Shown: positions 22,919 to 32,649 of the stretch, piece after piece
Position numbering within the stretch: position 1 is the stretch's first letter
Layout: every line of letters begins with the position of its first letter
NCBI GenBank assembly: GCA_963848115.1
Contig: CAWKCP010000005.1
Span: forward strand, 124,001-188,000
DNA length: 64,000 bases
Direction: 5' to 3'
Origin: JAWKOK01 sp963848115
GTDB taxonomy: Bacteria; Chloroflexota; Anaerolineae; Caldilineales; Caldilineaceae
Program-made: the position numbers and the translations under genes
The notes under the pieces: model-generated
What the model saw: the letters and a program-made list of their open reading frames with translations, nothing else
Databases searched by the model: none
What the model was told of the DNA's origin: nothing

Positions 22919-23562
22919 CGCTCGCCTTCGTCATCGCCTTCGTCATCGCCACATTTGTAGTGACGTTCAGTTTCGATCTCCTTCGCAAATTGTTCGCTCT
23001 CCGACACCCAATACTTGACCTTCAGACAGGCTCCGATCTCAAAGGGACCATGCTCGGTCTCCAATTCGGTCTGACGGCTGACCTCGTAGAACTGACCGCC
23101 GATCTGCCAGGTGCCGAGCCGGCTTTTGTCGGGAAGAGTATCCAGCTTGCCATAGGCACGCATGAAGTCGTCGTCGCCAGGCATACCGTGGTCGTCGCCG
23201 GAATCATCCTCTTCATCTTCGCAGTTGTCAGCTGCGGTCGAGCGAATCTTGAACGCAACCAACTCGTCTTCAACAGATCGATAGTGGACCTGTGCACAAG
23301 CACCAATGTCCAATGGCCCGGCTGCCGGATCGAACATCGTCCGCTCAGACACCGAGAATGCCTTGCCACCGATCGTCCAATTGCCTTCCACCATCGGTTC
23401 AAGTCGGCTCTCTACATAGCCAACCCATTTGTCGCCTTCGTCGTCCGCCAAGGCAGTGGTAGATCCACTAAGCAATCCCACCGATCCACCCAGCATGATT
23501 GCCAGCACGGCGAGCCAAAGTCCGCGGTACCACCGCATTTTGTGATTTCGCTTCAAAGCCAT
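22915..23562 (-). CDS. secreted DUF5666 protein
   Basis: 215 residues. A clear signal peptide (MALKRNHKMRWYRGLWLAVLAIMLGGSVGLLSGSTTALADD) is followed by two DUF5666 units (EGNWTIGGKAFSVSERT..., LGTWQIGGQFYEVSRQT...) joined by an acidic linker rich in D and E, and it ends in a second acidic stretch (GDDEGDDEGER). The start at 23562 has GGGGAAG upstream. The function of DUF5666 is unknown. The ending is abrupt compared with the downstream frame, which carries the expected C-terminal motif. Confidence 0.8.
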   Translation of the reverse strand: MALKRNHKMRWYRGLWLAVLAIMLGGSVGLLSGSTTALADDEGDKWVGYVESRLEPMVEGNWTIGGKAFSVSERTMFDPAAGPLDIGACAQVHYRSVEDELVAFKIRSTAADNCEDEEDDSGDDHGMPGDDDFMRAYGKLDTLPDKSRLGTWQIGGQFYEVSRQTELETEHGPFEIGACLKVKYWVSESEQFAKEIETERHYKCGDDEGDDEGER

Positions 23563-23914
23563 CAGTCTTCCCCTTTTCTGAAACTTACATGCCGCAAACC
23601 GGCAAGGGCTCCGGCCGAAAATTACCTGTTGTTTGCCGAATAGTACAGATATTGGTGGCTGCTCTCTTTTGGCGTAAGATTGAGCAATCAAAACGGCAGC
23701 CTTAGTGCCATCGACAGACAACAGATGCACAAGCCACTATGACCCGGTGCACGATCAGTCTACCGGTATTTTGCCAGTTGTCTTGCCGAATCTCGTCCGA
23801 CTTCCATCTGCTCCGTTGGCGTCGGCATGCCGACGCCAACGCGGCGGACAGAAAATGGGGAAGTCGCACGGCGCCTGTCGGGCAATCGTCCAAATAGAAA
23901 CGAAGGCTTTATTT
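23563..23914. other. divergent region between DUF5666 and ABC genes
   Basis: A 352-bp gap. It contains a perfect 26-bp palindrome at 23815-23840 (half-site GTTGGCGTCGGCA) about 75 bp upstream of the ABC start codon. It may be a repeat-type palindrome or an operator. Nothing else was recognised. Confidence 0.5.
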
Positions 23915-25003
23915 ATGTCAACTGAATTTTCGATTGACGCCACAGCGTTGGCAAAACAGTACAGTACCGACAACGGCGAGACTGTGGACGCCGTGCGCGG
24001 TATCGATCTCACCATCAAGAGCGGCGAGATCTACGCTCTGCTCGGCCCCAACGGAGCGGGCAAAACAACGACCATCTCCATGCTCACCACCCTGTTGATC
24101 CCGACGGGCGGCTCAGCCTCTGTGGCGGGCTTTGATGTGGTCAAAGAATCGGCCAATGTGAGACGTAGGATCGGTGTCACCTTCCAGGAAATCGTTCTCG
24201 ACGAGGACCTGACCGGACAGCAGGTGCTTGACTTCCACGGTAAGCTCTACGGGATTAGCCGCAACGATCGTGCAGATCGCATCACCGAACTCGCTGACAT
24301 GGTAGAGCTAAGCGATGTGCTCGATCGCAAGGTGTCCAGCTATTCAGGCGGCATGAAACGACGTCTTGAGCTGGCGCGTGGACTGATGACGTGGCCCCAG
24401 GTGTTATTCTTGGACGAGCCGACCCAGGGACTTGATCCGCAGAATCGTACAGGCATCTGGCGTTACATCCGCCGCCTGCGCGACGAGATGGGCATCACGC
24501 TGCTGCTGACGACCCACTACATGGACGAAGCCGAAGCGCTGGCCGACCGTGTCGGTATCATCGATCACGGCCAATTGATTGTGGAAGGAACGCCGGCCTC
24601 ACTGATCCGGCAGATGGGCGCGGACGTGGTGTCGATCCTAGGCCATGGCGAGGCCAAAGCTTTTGTCGAGGCCGCCAATGGGCTCGGCTATGTCTCCAAG
24701 ACGACATTGCACGAACTCATTGAAACCGTAGATGAGGAGCTTGACGTTGCGGGCGAGATTACTGACAGTGACAACAACGAGGGCCACGATGACGTGTCCA
24801 GCCAAACCGACGACGATTCCGAAGCGGTCGGAATTGTCCAGTATACGATTCAAGTGGGTGTTGATGCCGGGGATCGTCGTCTAGTTGAACTCGTTCAACT
24901 GGCCAGTACAAAGGGCTTCCAAGTGAGCGAAATTAGCGTCGCCAAGCCAAGCCTAGGCGACGTCTTTCTGGCCTACACGGGGCGTGAACTGCGCGATAGT
25001 TGA
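23915..25003 (+). CDS. DrrA-type ABC transporter ATP-binding protein
   Basis: 362 residues. Walker A GPNGAGKTT, signature YSGGMKRRLELARGL, Walker B VLFLDEPTQGLD and the switch histidine in LLTTHYMDEAEAL are intact. This is the DrrA/ABC-2 type that normally pairs with a membrane permease for drug, lipid or polysaccharide export. A C-terminal acidic insertion (GEITDSDNNEGHDDVSSQTDDDSEA) lies inside the usual regulatory tail. The gene is followed at once by a terminator and a convergent gene, so no permease is adjacent. The start ATG at 23915 is the first good one; the frame extends to 23705. Confidence 0.88.
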   Translation: MSTEFSIDATALAKQYSTDNGETVDAVRGIDLTIKSGEIYALLGPNGAGKTTTISMLTTLLIPTGGSASVAGFDVVKESANVRRRIGVTFQEIVLDEDLTGQQVLDFHGKLYGISRNDRADRITELADMVELSDVLDRKVSSYSGGMKRRLELARGLMTWPQVLFLDEPTQGLDPQNRTGIWRYIRRLRDEMGITLLLTTHYMDEAEALADRVGIIDHGQLIVEGTPASLIRQMGADVVSILGHGEAKAFVEAANGLGYVSKTTLHELIETVDEELDVAGEITDSDNNEGHDDVSSQTDDDSEAVGIVQYTIQVGVDAGDRRLVELVQLASTKGFQVSEISVAKPSLGDVFLAYTGRELRDS

Positions 25004-25021
25004 AGCGATTGACAGTTGGCC

Positions 25022-25085
25022 ACGCCGGTCGGATGGAGCCGGGAGCGACTGCGTCGCTCCCGGCTCCATCCGACCGGCGTTTTTA
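25022..25085 (+). terminator. long terminator between convergent ABC and fabF genes
   Basis: A perfect 28-bp stem (25022-25049 / 25053-25080) with loop TGC, followed by a T-run. It begins 18 bp after the ABC stop and ends at the fabF stop, so it probably insulates both genes. Confidence 0.9.
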
Positions 25086-26318
25086 TTCGTCTACCTTGCC
25101 GAAAACGGCGACCACGTTCTGTCCGCCGAAACCGAACGCGTTGACTGTGGCATAGCGGGCGTCGGTCTTCTGCGCCTCGTTGCCGACAATCGGGATGTCC
25201 AGTTCGGGATCGGGTGTGTAGTTGATCGTCGGCGGCACAAGACCTTCTCTCAATGCGTAGATGGCAGCCACAGCAGACTGAGCGCCGGCAGCGCCCATTG
25301 CATGGCCGACCATGCTCTTGATGCTCGTGATCTGAAGGTCGTTCACATGCTCCCCAAAAGCGCGTTTGAGCGCCATGGTCTCGCCGATGTCGTTGAGGAC
25401 CGTGCCGGTGCCATGGGCGAAAATCACGCCGAAATCTTCAGGCTGCAAGCCGGCGTACTTCACGGCATTTTCCAGCGCACGTGCGGCCCCGTCGCCCTCA
25501 GGATCCGGCGCGGTAATGTGAAAGGCATCCGCCGTGAGCGCACCACCGAGCACCTCGGCATAGATTCGAGCCCCCCGTTTGCGGGCGTGCTCCTCGGTCT
25601 CTAATATCAGTGCACCGGAACCCTCGCCACTGACAAACCCGTCTCGATCGATGGAGAATGGCCTTGAAGCATGTTCAGGATCATCGATCCGCTTGGACAG
25701 GGGGCCCATGCGTGCAAATGCCGCCATCACCAGTTCAGAGAGTGCAGATTCGGTTCCGCCGGCGATCATAACGTCAGCCTCTCCCCGCTTAAGGAAATGG
25801 TAGGCCTCGATAATCGAATAGTGGCCGCTGGCACAGGCTGCGGAACTGGTCATGACAGGGCCACGGGCGCCGGTCTCTATCGAGACCAAACAGCTGGCGG
25901 CATTGGCCATGACACTGGGCACCACAAAGGGGCCCACACTTCGCCAGCCCTTTTCCACGACATCGATCGCAGCCGATTCCATAGAAGTGATGCCGCCGCC
26001 GCCGGTAGCCATCATGATCCCTACCCGATTCCAGTTGCTCTCATCAACCACAAAATCGGCATCGTCCAGGGCTTGTTTGGCAGCGGCAATGCCAAACTGA
26101 GTCGAACGCGATGTGCGGCGTGACGTCTTGCGCCCCATGTAGTCCATCGGATCAAAATCCTTGACTTCGCATCCAATATTGATGGGCAGATCGGCGACGT
26201 CGAATTGAGTGATACGTGCGGCGCCGGACTTGCCCGCAAGCAGATTGTTCCAGAAGGTCAATGGATCATTCCCAATCGGCGTAAATGCCCCCATCCCGGT
26301 GACAAAGACTCGCGTCAT
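25083..26318 (-). CDS. fabF: beta-ketoacyl-ACP synthase II
   Basis: Condensing enzyme of fatty acid elongation, 411 residues. The catalytic cysteine is in SSAACASGHYSI, and the histidines are in FAHGTGTVLND and MVGHAMGAAG. The ending FGFGGQNVVAVF is typical. The start ATG at 26318 (MTRVFVTGMGAFTPIG) is family-consistent. It is a lone gene with no ACP or other fab genes next to it, so it could serve general fatty-acid synthesis or a specialised pathway. Confidence 0.92.
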   Translation of the reverse strand: MTRVFVTGMGAFTPIGNDPLTFWNNLLAGKSGAARITQFDVADLPINIGCEVKDFDPMDYMGRKTSRRTSRSTQFGIAAAKQALDDADFVVDESNWNRVGIMMATGGGGITSMESAAIDVVEKGWRSVGPFVVPSVMANAASCLVSIETGARGPVMTSSAACASGHYSIIEAYHFLKRGEADVMIAGGTESALSELVMAAFARMGPLSKRIDDPEHASRPFSIDRDGFVSGEGSGALILETEEHARKRGARIYAEVLGGALTADAFHITAPDPEGDGAARALENAVKYAGLQPEDFGVIFAHGTGTVLNDIGETMALKRAFGEHVNDLQITSIKSMVGHAMGAAGAQSAVAAIYALREGLVPPTINYTPDPELDIPIVGNEAQKTDARYATVNAFGFGGQNVVAVFGKVDE

Positions 26319-26686
26319 ACTAATGTACTCACTTTCACATCTATTCAGAAGGCATTTGGCTAACACAATGAATCATGATTATAGGAGATGGGTAACGAGA
26401 CCGCCAAAAAGCAATGTTCGTAGGCCATCCGATCCAGTCGGATCATCGTTCCTCGCTCTCGGGTATGGAGGTTGACAAGCCATCGGCGACATGATAGCGT
26501 GGCCTAGCCTATCTGGGAGACAGCACACCAAACGACTCCTTCGATTCTTCAGAAGTTCACGAATCGGTGAAAAGCGAGATTTTTCGCTGGCCCTTTGGCA
26601 GAGTGACGTGCTCGAAAATACCCGCTCAGAATGACAAATCGTGAAGTACTGTACTTTTGATTTATCCTGCGTATGGAAGCAAGTAC
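26319..26686. other. divergent region between fabF and recQ
   Basis: A 368-bp gap. The part from about 26520 to 26660 has the look of an intergenic repeat element (CAGAATGACAAATCGTGAAG near its right end, similar to 18325-18350). A small hairpin around AGCGAGATTTTTCGCT is present. No gene was seen. Confidence 0.45.
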
Positions 26687-29600
26687 ATGACATCCTCACT
26701 GTTGGCACGACTACATCTCACGACTGAGATAGTGCAGACGCTTTCCCCGGAACTGCGTGATCAAGTATTGACCTTTGTGAAAACGTGGGGGCAGCCGACA
26801 GATCGGCTCGAATTGGTCACGACCCTGCGCGAAGCCCATGGGCCGCTGCTCTTTCTGCTCGACTATGAGGCGGAGGCCCATCTCGATGCGGGTGACTACG
26901 CCAAGGCGCTCGAAGTCATCGAACGTCGTCAACGCCGTAGTACGACGGTTGCCAGCCAGGCGCTGGAAGCGGTTGCACTGCTGGCGGCAGGCTATGAGCC
27001 GCACGCTCAGGCGGTTGCCGATGATATCAGCGTCGCCCATCCGCGCAACCACGCTGCACTGCGGGCAGCCGCTCTGGTCTACACCGGCCTCGGTCGGTAT
27101 GAACAGGCGCGTGCAATCATGGAAGCCTATCTTGACCGGCGGCCCAACCACCTGGCCGCGATCCTGACGATCATCTCCATTGCGCAGGCAAGCGATGATC
27201 AGGAGACCGTCAATCGATTTTTGCAGCGACTGGGCGTTGGCATTCCAGCCGGCATCAGCGACACTGAACTCGCTGAGTTGAGCGGACTGATCCCGGAGAG
27301 CGATGCGGAAAGCTCTGCAGCGGTACAACTGGAGTTGGAACGGCGACGACAGTTACGACGCCAGGAACTCAGCCAGACACTGGCTCCATTCACAGCCCAC
27401 GAAGCCGACGAAGAATTCGATGTCGAATCGATATACCGACATTTGAGCGGACCGGAGTCGATTGAGGTAAGTCGTGAGGAACAACGTCAGATACAGCTGG
27501 ACGCCGTGCGCCATTTCGGGTTTATGAAATTACGCGGCGGTCAGGTTGAAGTCATCGCCAGCGTCCAGCGCGGCGAGTCGATTCTGACCGTGATGCCCAC
27601 AGGCGCAGGAAAGTCACTCTGCTATCAGTTGCCAGCGCTGACATTGCCCCGCGCCACCCTTGTGATCAGTCCGCTGATCGCGCTGATGAAGGATCAGGTT
27701 GACAGTCTGCCTGCCGCTGCCCGCCAGAAGGCCACGTTCATCAACAGTTCTCTCACCGATGAAGAACTGGCAGAGCGGATGAACGGAATTGCACAGGGCG
27801 ACTACAAGCTTATCTACGCAGCGCCCGAACGGCTGCGCCAGCGCTCTTTCCTCACGGCTCTGCGTCACGCCGGTCTTGATTTGTTCGTGGTCGATGAAGC
27901 CCACTGTGTGAGTCTCTGGGGCCACGACTTTCGTCCGGACTACCTATTTGTGCAGGAAGCGCGCCATGCGCTTGGAAATCCGCCCTCGTTGGCGATGACG
28001 GCCACGGCCCCGCCGCGCGTTCGAGACGAAATCGTTGACTACTTAAGCAATGACGCCATAGATGATGGCGACTCTGATGGCGACTCTGATGGCGAAGATG
28101 AGTCCATTGCCGACAGAAGCAGGACCGAAAAGCGCCGGCGGCCCAAAGTGATGACACTGGATATCTTTCGCCCGAATCTACATCTCTCGTCGATCCGATT
28201 CCACAATGAAGATGAGAAGCTGGCTGCGCTCCTGAAATTCGCCAAGGAGACCGAAGGCAGCGGCATCATTTATGTCAACAGCCGCCGCAAGTGTGAGTCG
28301 CTCGCCACGCTTCTCCGCTCCGATGGGATTCGCGCGGAGGCCTATCATGCAGGCCTCGCCGATCGAGGAGCGGTCCAAGATCGGTTTATGAACGACAAGA
28401 CTCGCGTCGTCGTGGCCACGATTGCCTTCGGCATGGGGATCGACAAGTCCGACATTCGCTTCATTGTGCACTTCCACCCGCCCCGCAGTCTGGCCGCGTA
28501 CTATCAGGAAGTCGGACGAGCTGGACGTGACGGCGTGCCGAGTCAAGGGGTCCTCTTCTACAGTAACAACGATTGGGCGAACCTGCGCCGATGGGCGAAG
28601 TCCGATGAGATGAATGTTGATTTCTTGCTAAAGGTCTACATTGCCGTGGCCAACCAGTTGAATATCAAGCTGGAGCAGGATGCCCATGGCGACGTTGAGC
28701 CCTCGCCCGCCGGACAGGATGCCATTGATGAGGCACCCCTTGAAGAATTATCCGGCGACTTCTCAGACGGTCCGGCCATTGGCCCGGTCGACGCGAGACG
28801 ATTGAGGCAAGTGCTGAACTGTGACGAGACCACAGCTCGTGTGGCGGTCAGCCTTCTGGAGCGAGCGGACCTGCTCAGCCGCAGTTTCGATATTCCCCGC
28901 GAAGTGGAGATCCGACTGCCGCGTACGTTGCCGGCCGCAGCGCTTCACGACAAGGACTTCACGCGCCTGCAACGGGGTCTCTCGTTGGCTGCCGGGCGTT
29001 CGGGCGCCTATCGGACGGAGGACATTGCCGCGTTTATGGACTGGTGGCTGACCGATGTTGAAGCGCAGTTGCTCGAATGGGAGGCCGCCGGTTTCCTAAC
29101 GCTCAAGGGAGCGAAGCGGGCCATGTTGATCGAGTTGGCCCCATTGCCGGAAGACGCTCGCGAGCGACTGGAGCGGCTGCTGGCTCAGTCGAGCGCACTG
29201 GGCAACAGTCGCATCGATAACGTCATCGGCTACGCCACATCCGACACCTGTCGTCACGGCTATATCAGCGCCCACTTCGGCAGTCCGCCGCGTCTCAAGT
29301 GTGACGTGTGTGACAACTGCACCGGCATCCGGCCGGAGGTGCCGGAGGTCGAGGTCTCAGCCCATCCGCTGCCTGACGATTCCGACATCGAGCCGATGAT
29401 ACTCGATTGTCTCGTAAGTCTGCCCAAACCGGTGGGGCGTAGCGGTCTAGCCCGCGTGCTGGCGGGTAGTCTGCGTTCGCCGGCCAAGCCGGATCAAGCA
29501 CGACACCATGGACGCCTGAAGGAGTTGGGCGAAGCGACCATCATGAACTACATCGATGATCTCCTGGAGGACAATCGCCTGCGCCAATATCCGCGCAACG

Positions 29601-30311
29601 GATACCCGGTCCTGGCAGCAACGGTTCGCGGGCGCGCGAGAGGCCGAAGTCTGGCTCGAAGATCACCCGGAGCTCGCCGAGTTTGGGACGCCGGTCGAGG
29701 CTGAGAGCGAAGAGGAAGCGGCGCTAGAGCCGTCGACGGGCGACAAATACACGGACCTTCAGAGAAAACTGTGGGCATGGCGCAAACGTTCGGCCGAGGA
29801 ACAGGGCCAACCACCCTATGTGATCATGAGCAACGAGCTTATGCTGCGCATCGCCGAGACCCGTCCTCAGAATCTTGAGGAGCTGGCCGCCCTTCCCGGC
29901 ATGGGGACTCAGCGTCTTCAGCACTACGGTCCGGTCATTCTCGATCTCATCCAGCTCAATCCGCTCCACGAGGGCGATGAAGCGCTGATGAGTGCGCAGC
30001 GAGAAGAGCTCGCCTCGGCAGAGACGCGCGTGAAGGCCCGTGTGCAGGAACAGAGCGCCACCGTCTCGCCGAGGATCGAACGCAAGATCTATACGAAAAT
30101 GCAGGAGTTCCGCCAGAAGGCAGCGGTGAGCGAACGCGTTCCAACCTATCAGGTCGCCAGTAACACGGTGCTCAAAGCCATTGCAAACAGAGCGCCGGAC
30201 AGTCTTGAAGAGCTGAACGCCATCGTCGGATTCCGCAGTTGCGGCCTGAGCAACCAGGCCGAACAGATACTGACCTTTATCGCGGCGGCGAAACAGGTGG
30301 ATGAGAACTAG
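26687..30311 (+). CDS. recQ: TPR-RecQ helicase with two HRDC domains (frameshifted)
   Basis: About 1207 residues. Residues 1 to about 230 are TPR-like (HLDAGDYAKALEVIERRQRR, VYTGLGRYEQARAIMEAYLDRRPNHLAA), an unusual N-terminal addition. Then comes a RecQ helicase core: TGAGKSLCYQLP (Walker A), VVDEAHCVSLWGHDFRPDY, ATAPPRVRDEI, AFGMGIDKSDIRFIVHFHPPRSLAAYYQEVGRAGRDG, followed by the zinc/winged-helix region (CDVCDNCTG). An acidic insertion DGDSDGDSDGEDE splits the two helicase lobes. Near 29630-29636 the frame breaks; dropping one G of CGCGGG gives VRGAREAEVWLEDHPELAEFG and continues into two HRDC-like units. The start at 26687 is chosen over 26657. Confidence 0.88.
28063..28098 (+). repeat. 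12-bp tandem repeat in recQ
   Basis: The unit GATGGCGACTCT is repeated, encoding the acidic DGDS-DGDS-DGED linker between the helicase lobes. The repeat may vary in copy number between strains. Confidence 0.7.
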
Positions 30312-30477
30312 TGAATCCCGGCAGAAATCCTGATACAGTTCCTGCCAGAGGTAGGGCACCCGAATTTCTGTCGTGGTATTCACGTCCAACTGTACTAGTC
30401 ACGCAGCAAGCAGTAAGCAGCAGGTCGACCACGACCCTCGTCACCTGGATGTCCACCTAACTGTCAGCTTCATGTCA

Positions 30478-30506
30478 TTGCGGCGAACCCATCAAAAGGC
30501 TATAAT
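30478..30506 (+). promoter_or_regulatory. sigma70-type promoter of pspA
   Basis: TTGCGG at 30478-30483 and consensus TATAAT at 30501-30506, spacer 17 bp, with a leader of about 90 bases before the ATG at 30602. The classical pspA promoter of enterobacteria is sigma54-dependent; this one looks sigma70-like. Confidence 0.6.
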
Positions 30507-30601
30507 GAAGGGGACACATTCTGAATTCGGAGAGACGGATTCTGTCGTCTTTCCAAACCCAATAGCAGTATTGTGAACCTGTCAATTTTAAGGAGGAAAC
30601 A

Positions 30602-31282
30602 ATGGCTTCTTTGATGGAAAAAGTCTCAACTTTGATCTCCGCCAACTTGCATTTCATGGTCGATCAGGCGCTCAAGAGCAACAGCATGGCCGTCATCGAT
30701 CAGTACATCCGGCAGGTTGAAGACAATCTTGAGGACCTTGAAGATGCAGCGGCGACTGTAGGGGCCGAAGTCCGCTCCATCGAGCGCAAGCTGACTGAGT
30801 TCGAGCAAAAGGCGGATGAGCAAGATCGCGCCATCAACGCCTTCTTAGTGGAAGGCAACGAGACCGCGGCCGCCGCCGTTCAAAGCCGGCTCAACAGCAC
30901 ACAGCGCCTGGTCGAGACCTATCGCGAACAGTCCGAACGCCAGCGCGTTGAGTTCGGCAATCTCTTGGATGCGAAGGTCAAGCTGGAAGCCCGACTGGCA
31001 ACCATGAAGCAGGAGCGGGAGGAACTTCAGGCGTTGCTGGAACTGGCCAAGAGCAAGGAAACGACCGTCAAGGCCATGAAGAGCCTGGACGATCTGATGG
31101 GATCCGGCGACAGTGATATCAGCGGAATCGCCGAGAGCATCTATGCCCGCCTGGACAAGGCGAGCACGCTCAGCGAGATGCGTTCCGCCAACCTCGATCA
31201 GCAGATGGACGAGGTGCTGGAGCGCAGTGCGTTGGATGCCCAGTTGGCCGAACGGAAGAGGAATTTAGGGATTGGGGAATAG
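30602..31282 (+). CDS. pspA: PspA/IM30-family membrane stress protein
   Basis: 226 residues, almost wholly helical and coiled-coil as expected of ESCRT-III-like PspA/Vipp1. The N-terminal MASLMEKVSTLISANLHFMVDQALKSNSMAVIDQYIRQVEDNLEDLEDA resembles the family's membrane-binding helix followed by long heptad helices. AAGGAGG lies upstream of the ATG. Such proteins coat and repair stressed membranes. It heads a plus-strand series of membrane-anchored and binding proteins (31367-38068), suggesting an envelope-stress module, though repeats separate the genes and cotranscription is unproven. Confidence 0.85.
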   Translation: MASLMEKVSTLISANLHFMVDQALKSNSMAVIDQYIRQVEDNLEDLEDAAATVGAEVRSIERKLTEFEQKADEQDRAINAFLVEGNETAAAAVQSRLNSTQRLVETYREQSERQRVEFGNLLDAKVKLEARLATMKQEREELQALLELAKSKETTVKAMKSLDDLMGSGDSDISGIAESIYARLDKASTLSEMRSANLDQQMDEVLERSALDAQLAERKRNLGIGE

Positions 31283-31366
31283 GGATAGGTGATTGGGGAT
31301 TAAGAGACTCCGTCAAGGCGCCTCCTAATCCCCAGTCCCTAATCCCCAATCCCTAATCACCCCATC
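31283..31366. repeat. inverted GGGATTGGGGAAT-type spacer
   Basis: The spacer between pspA and the next gene is built from GATTGGGGAATAGGG-like words and their reverse complement (CCCCAGTCCCTAATCCCCAATCC), forming an imperfect hairpin. Similar words follow the genes ending at 34482 and 36799. Confidence 0.55.
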
Positions 31367-32623
31367 ATGAACCGAACACGCCTAATCTTCATTAGCATTC
31401 TGACTGTTGCGGCGATCATCATCGGCGCATCGCTGATCATACGCTCGCTCTCATCGACTCCGGATTCGGCGACCTTCACCGTCGACCGACCTGAGGCCGT
31501 GACTATCCGCGTGCTGACGGCACTGCCGGTGGAACCTTGGGTACGCAACGCCGCAGAGCAGTTCAACAGTGGAGACTACGCCGTGGATGGCGTTCCGATC
31601 GAGGTCGAGATCGTGGCGACCGATGGGCTGACGGCGCTGGGTCGCTGGGACCGCAACGAATATGGCGCCCTGCCCGCCGACACCCTGCCGGACGAGCTGT
31701 CGCTTGAAGAGCAGGAATCCCTCGAAGACTTTCCCACAGCGTGGATTCCCGACAGCCGCTATTTGGTCGAGCTGGCCAACGCTTCCTACAAGGAACGGCT
31801 AGGGCGGGATGTCTTTCTGACCGACGGTGAGTATCGCGCTCGCCCTATCGCCATCAGCCTCTTCGCCTGGGGCCTATATAACAGTCGCGGAGACGTGCTG
31901 GAAGAGCAGTTCGATGCGATCAACTGGTCGACCATCCACGACGCGGCCATCGCCAAGGGGGGCTGGCCCGAACTGGGCGGCGATCCTGCCTGGGGGTTCT
32001 TCAAGCTGGTCGTGCCCAATCCGACCAAGAACGTCGGCGGACTGGCCGCCATGGTCGCCATGGCCGGCGAATACTATGACCGCACCGACATCGGCGTCGA
32101 GGACGTGGCCAATCCCGAATTTCAAGAATGGCTGCGGGAGATGATGGGCGCTGTGACCGATTTCAGCAGCAGTAGCGCTTACACCGCCGAGGACTTCGCG
32201 CTCTTCGGCTACAGCGTCGGCGACGGAGGCCAACTGCTGGAAAGCGACCTGCTCCAGAACATGCAGGGAATCGTCACTCGCTGGGAAGACCCGCTGCAGA
32301 TCTACTATCCCCGGTATCTGACCTGGTTTGACTTCCCGTTCACGGTATGGGTCGGGCCTGAGACCAGCGCGCTCCAGAAGAATGCTGCTCTGGAGTTTCA
32401 GCGCTACCTGCTCACTCCTGAACAGCAGGAAGCGGCGCTGGCCTACGGGCTGCGCCCGGCAAACCCTGAAATTCCTGTCGATGCCAACGAGGAGAGCCTC
32501 TTTGTGAAGTGGCAGGAACAGGGCGTGCAGGAGGTGGTGCCGAGAACCAGCGCCATGCGTAGCCCGGACCGGGACGTGCTGCTGACGCTGCTACGCTGGT
32601 TCGAGTTGAACGGGTCGAATTGA
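31367..32623 (+). CDS. membrane-anchored extracellular solute-binding protein
   Basis: 418 residues. An N-terminal uncleaved-type signal anchor (RLIFISILTVAAIIIGASLIIRSL) is followed by a periplasmic-binding-protein fold: TIRVLTALPVEPWVRNAAEQFNSGDYAVDGVPIEVEIV, a hinge segment and AALEFQRYLLTPEQQEAALAYGLRPANPEIPV, typical of bacterial solute-binding proteins. No lipobox and no ABC permease are nearby, so a sensing or scaffolding role with the next gene (which repeats the same fold and adds a VWA domain) is more likely than transport. 26 bp separate the two genes. Confidence 0.8.
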   Translation: MNRTRLIFISILTVAAIIIGASLIIRSLSSTPDSATFTVDRPEAVTIRVLTALPVEPWVRNAAEQFNSGDYAVDGVPIEVEIVATDGLTALGRWDRNEYGALPADTLPDELSLEEQESLEDFPTAWIPDSRYLVELANASYKERLGRDVFLTDGEYRARPIAISLFAWGLYNSRGDVLEEQFDAINWSTIHDAAIAKGGWPELGGDPAWGFFKLVVPNPTKNVGGLAAMVAMAGEYYDRTDIGVEDVANPEFQEWLREMMGAVTDFSSSSAYTAEDFALFGYSVGDGGQLLESDLLQNMQGIVTRWEDPLQIYYPRYLTWFDFPFTVWVGPETSALQKNAALEFQRYLLTPEQQEAALAYGLRPANPEIPVDANEESLFVKWQEQGVQEVVPRTSAMRSPDRDVLLTLLRWFELNGSN

Positions 32624-32649
32624 GTAGTTTGCAATGAGCAAACAAAAAA

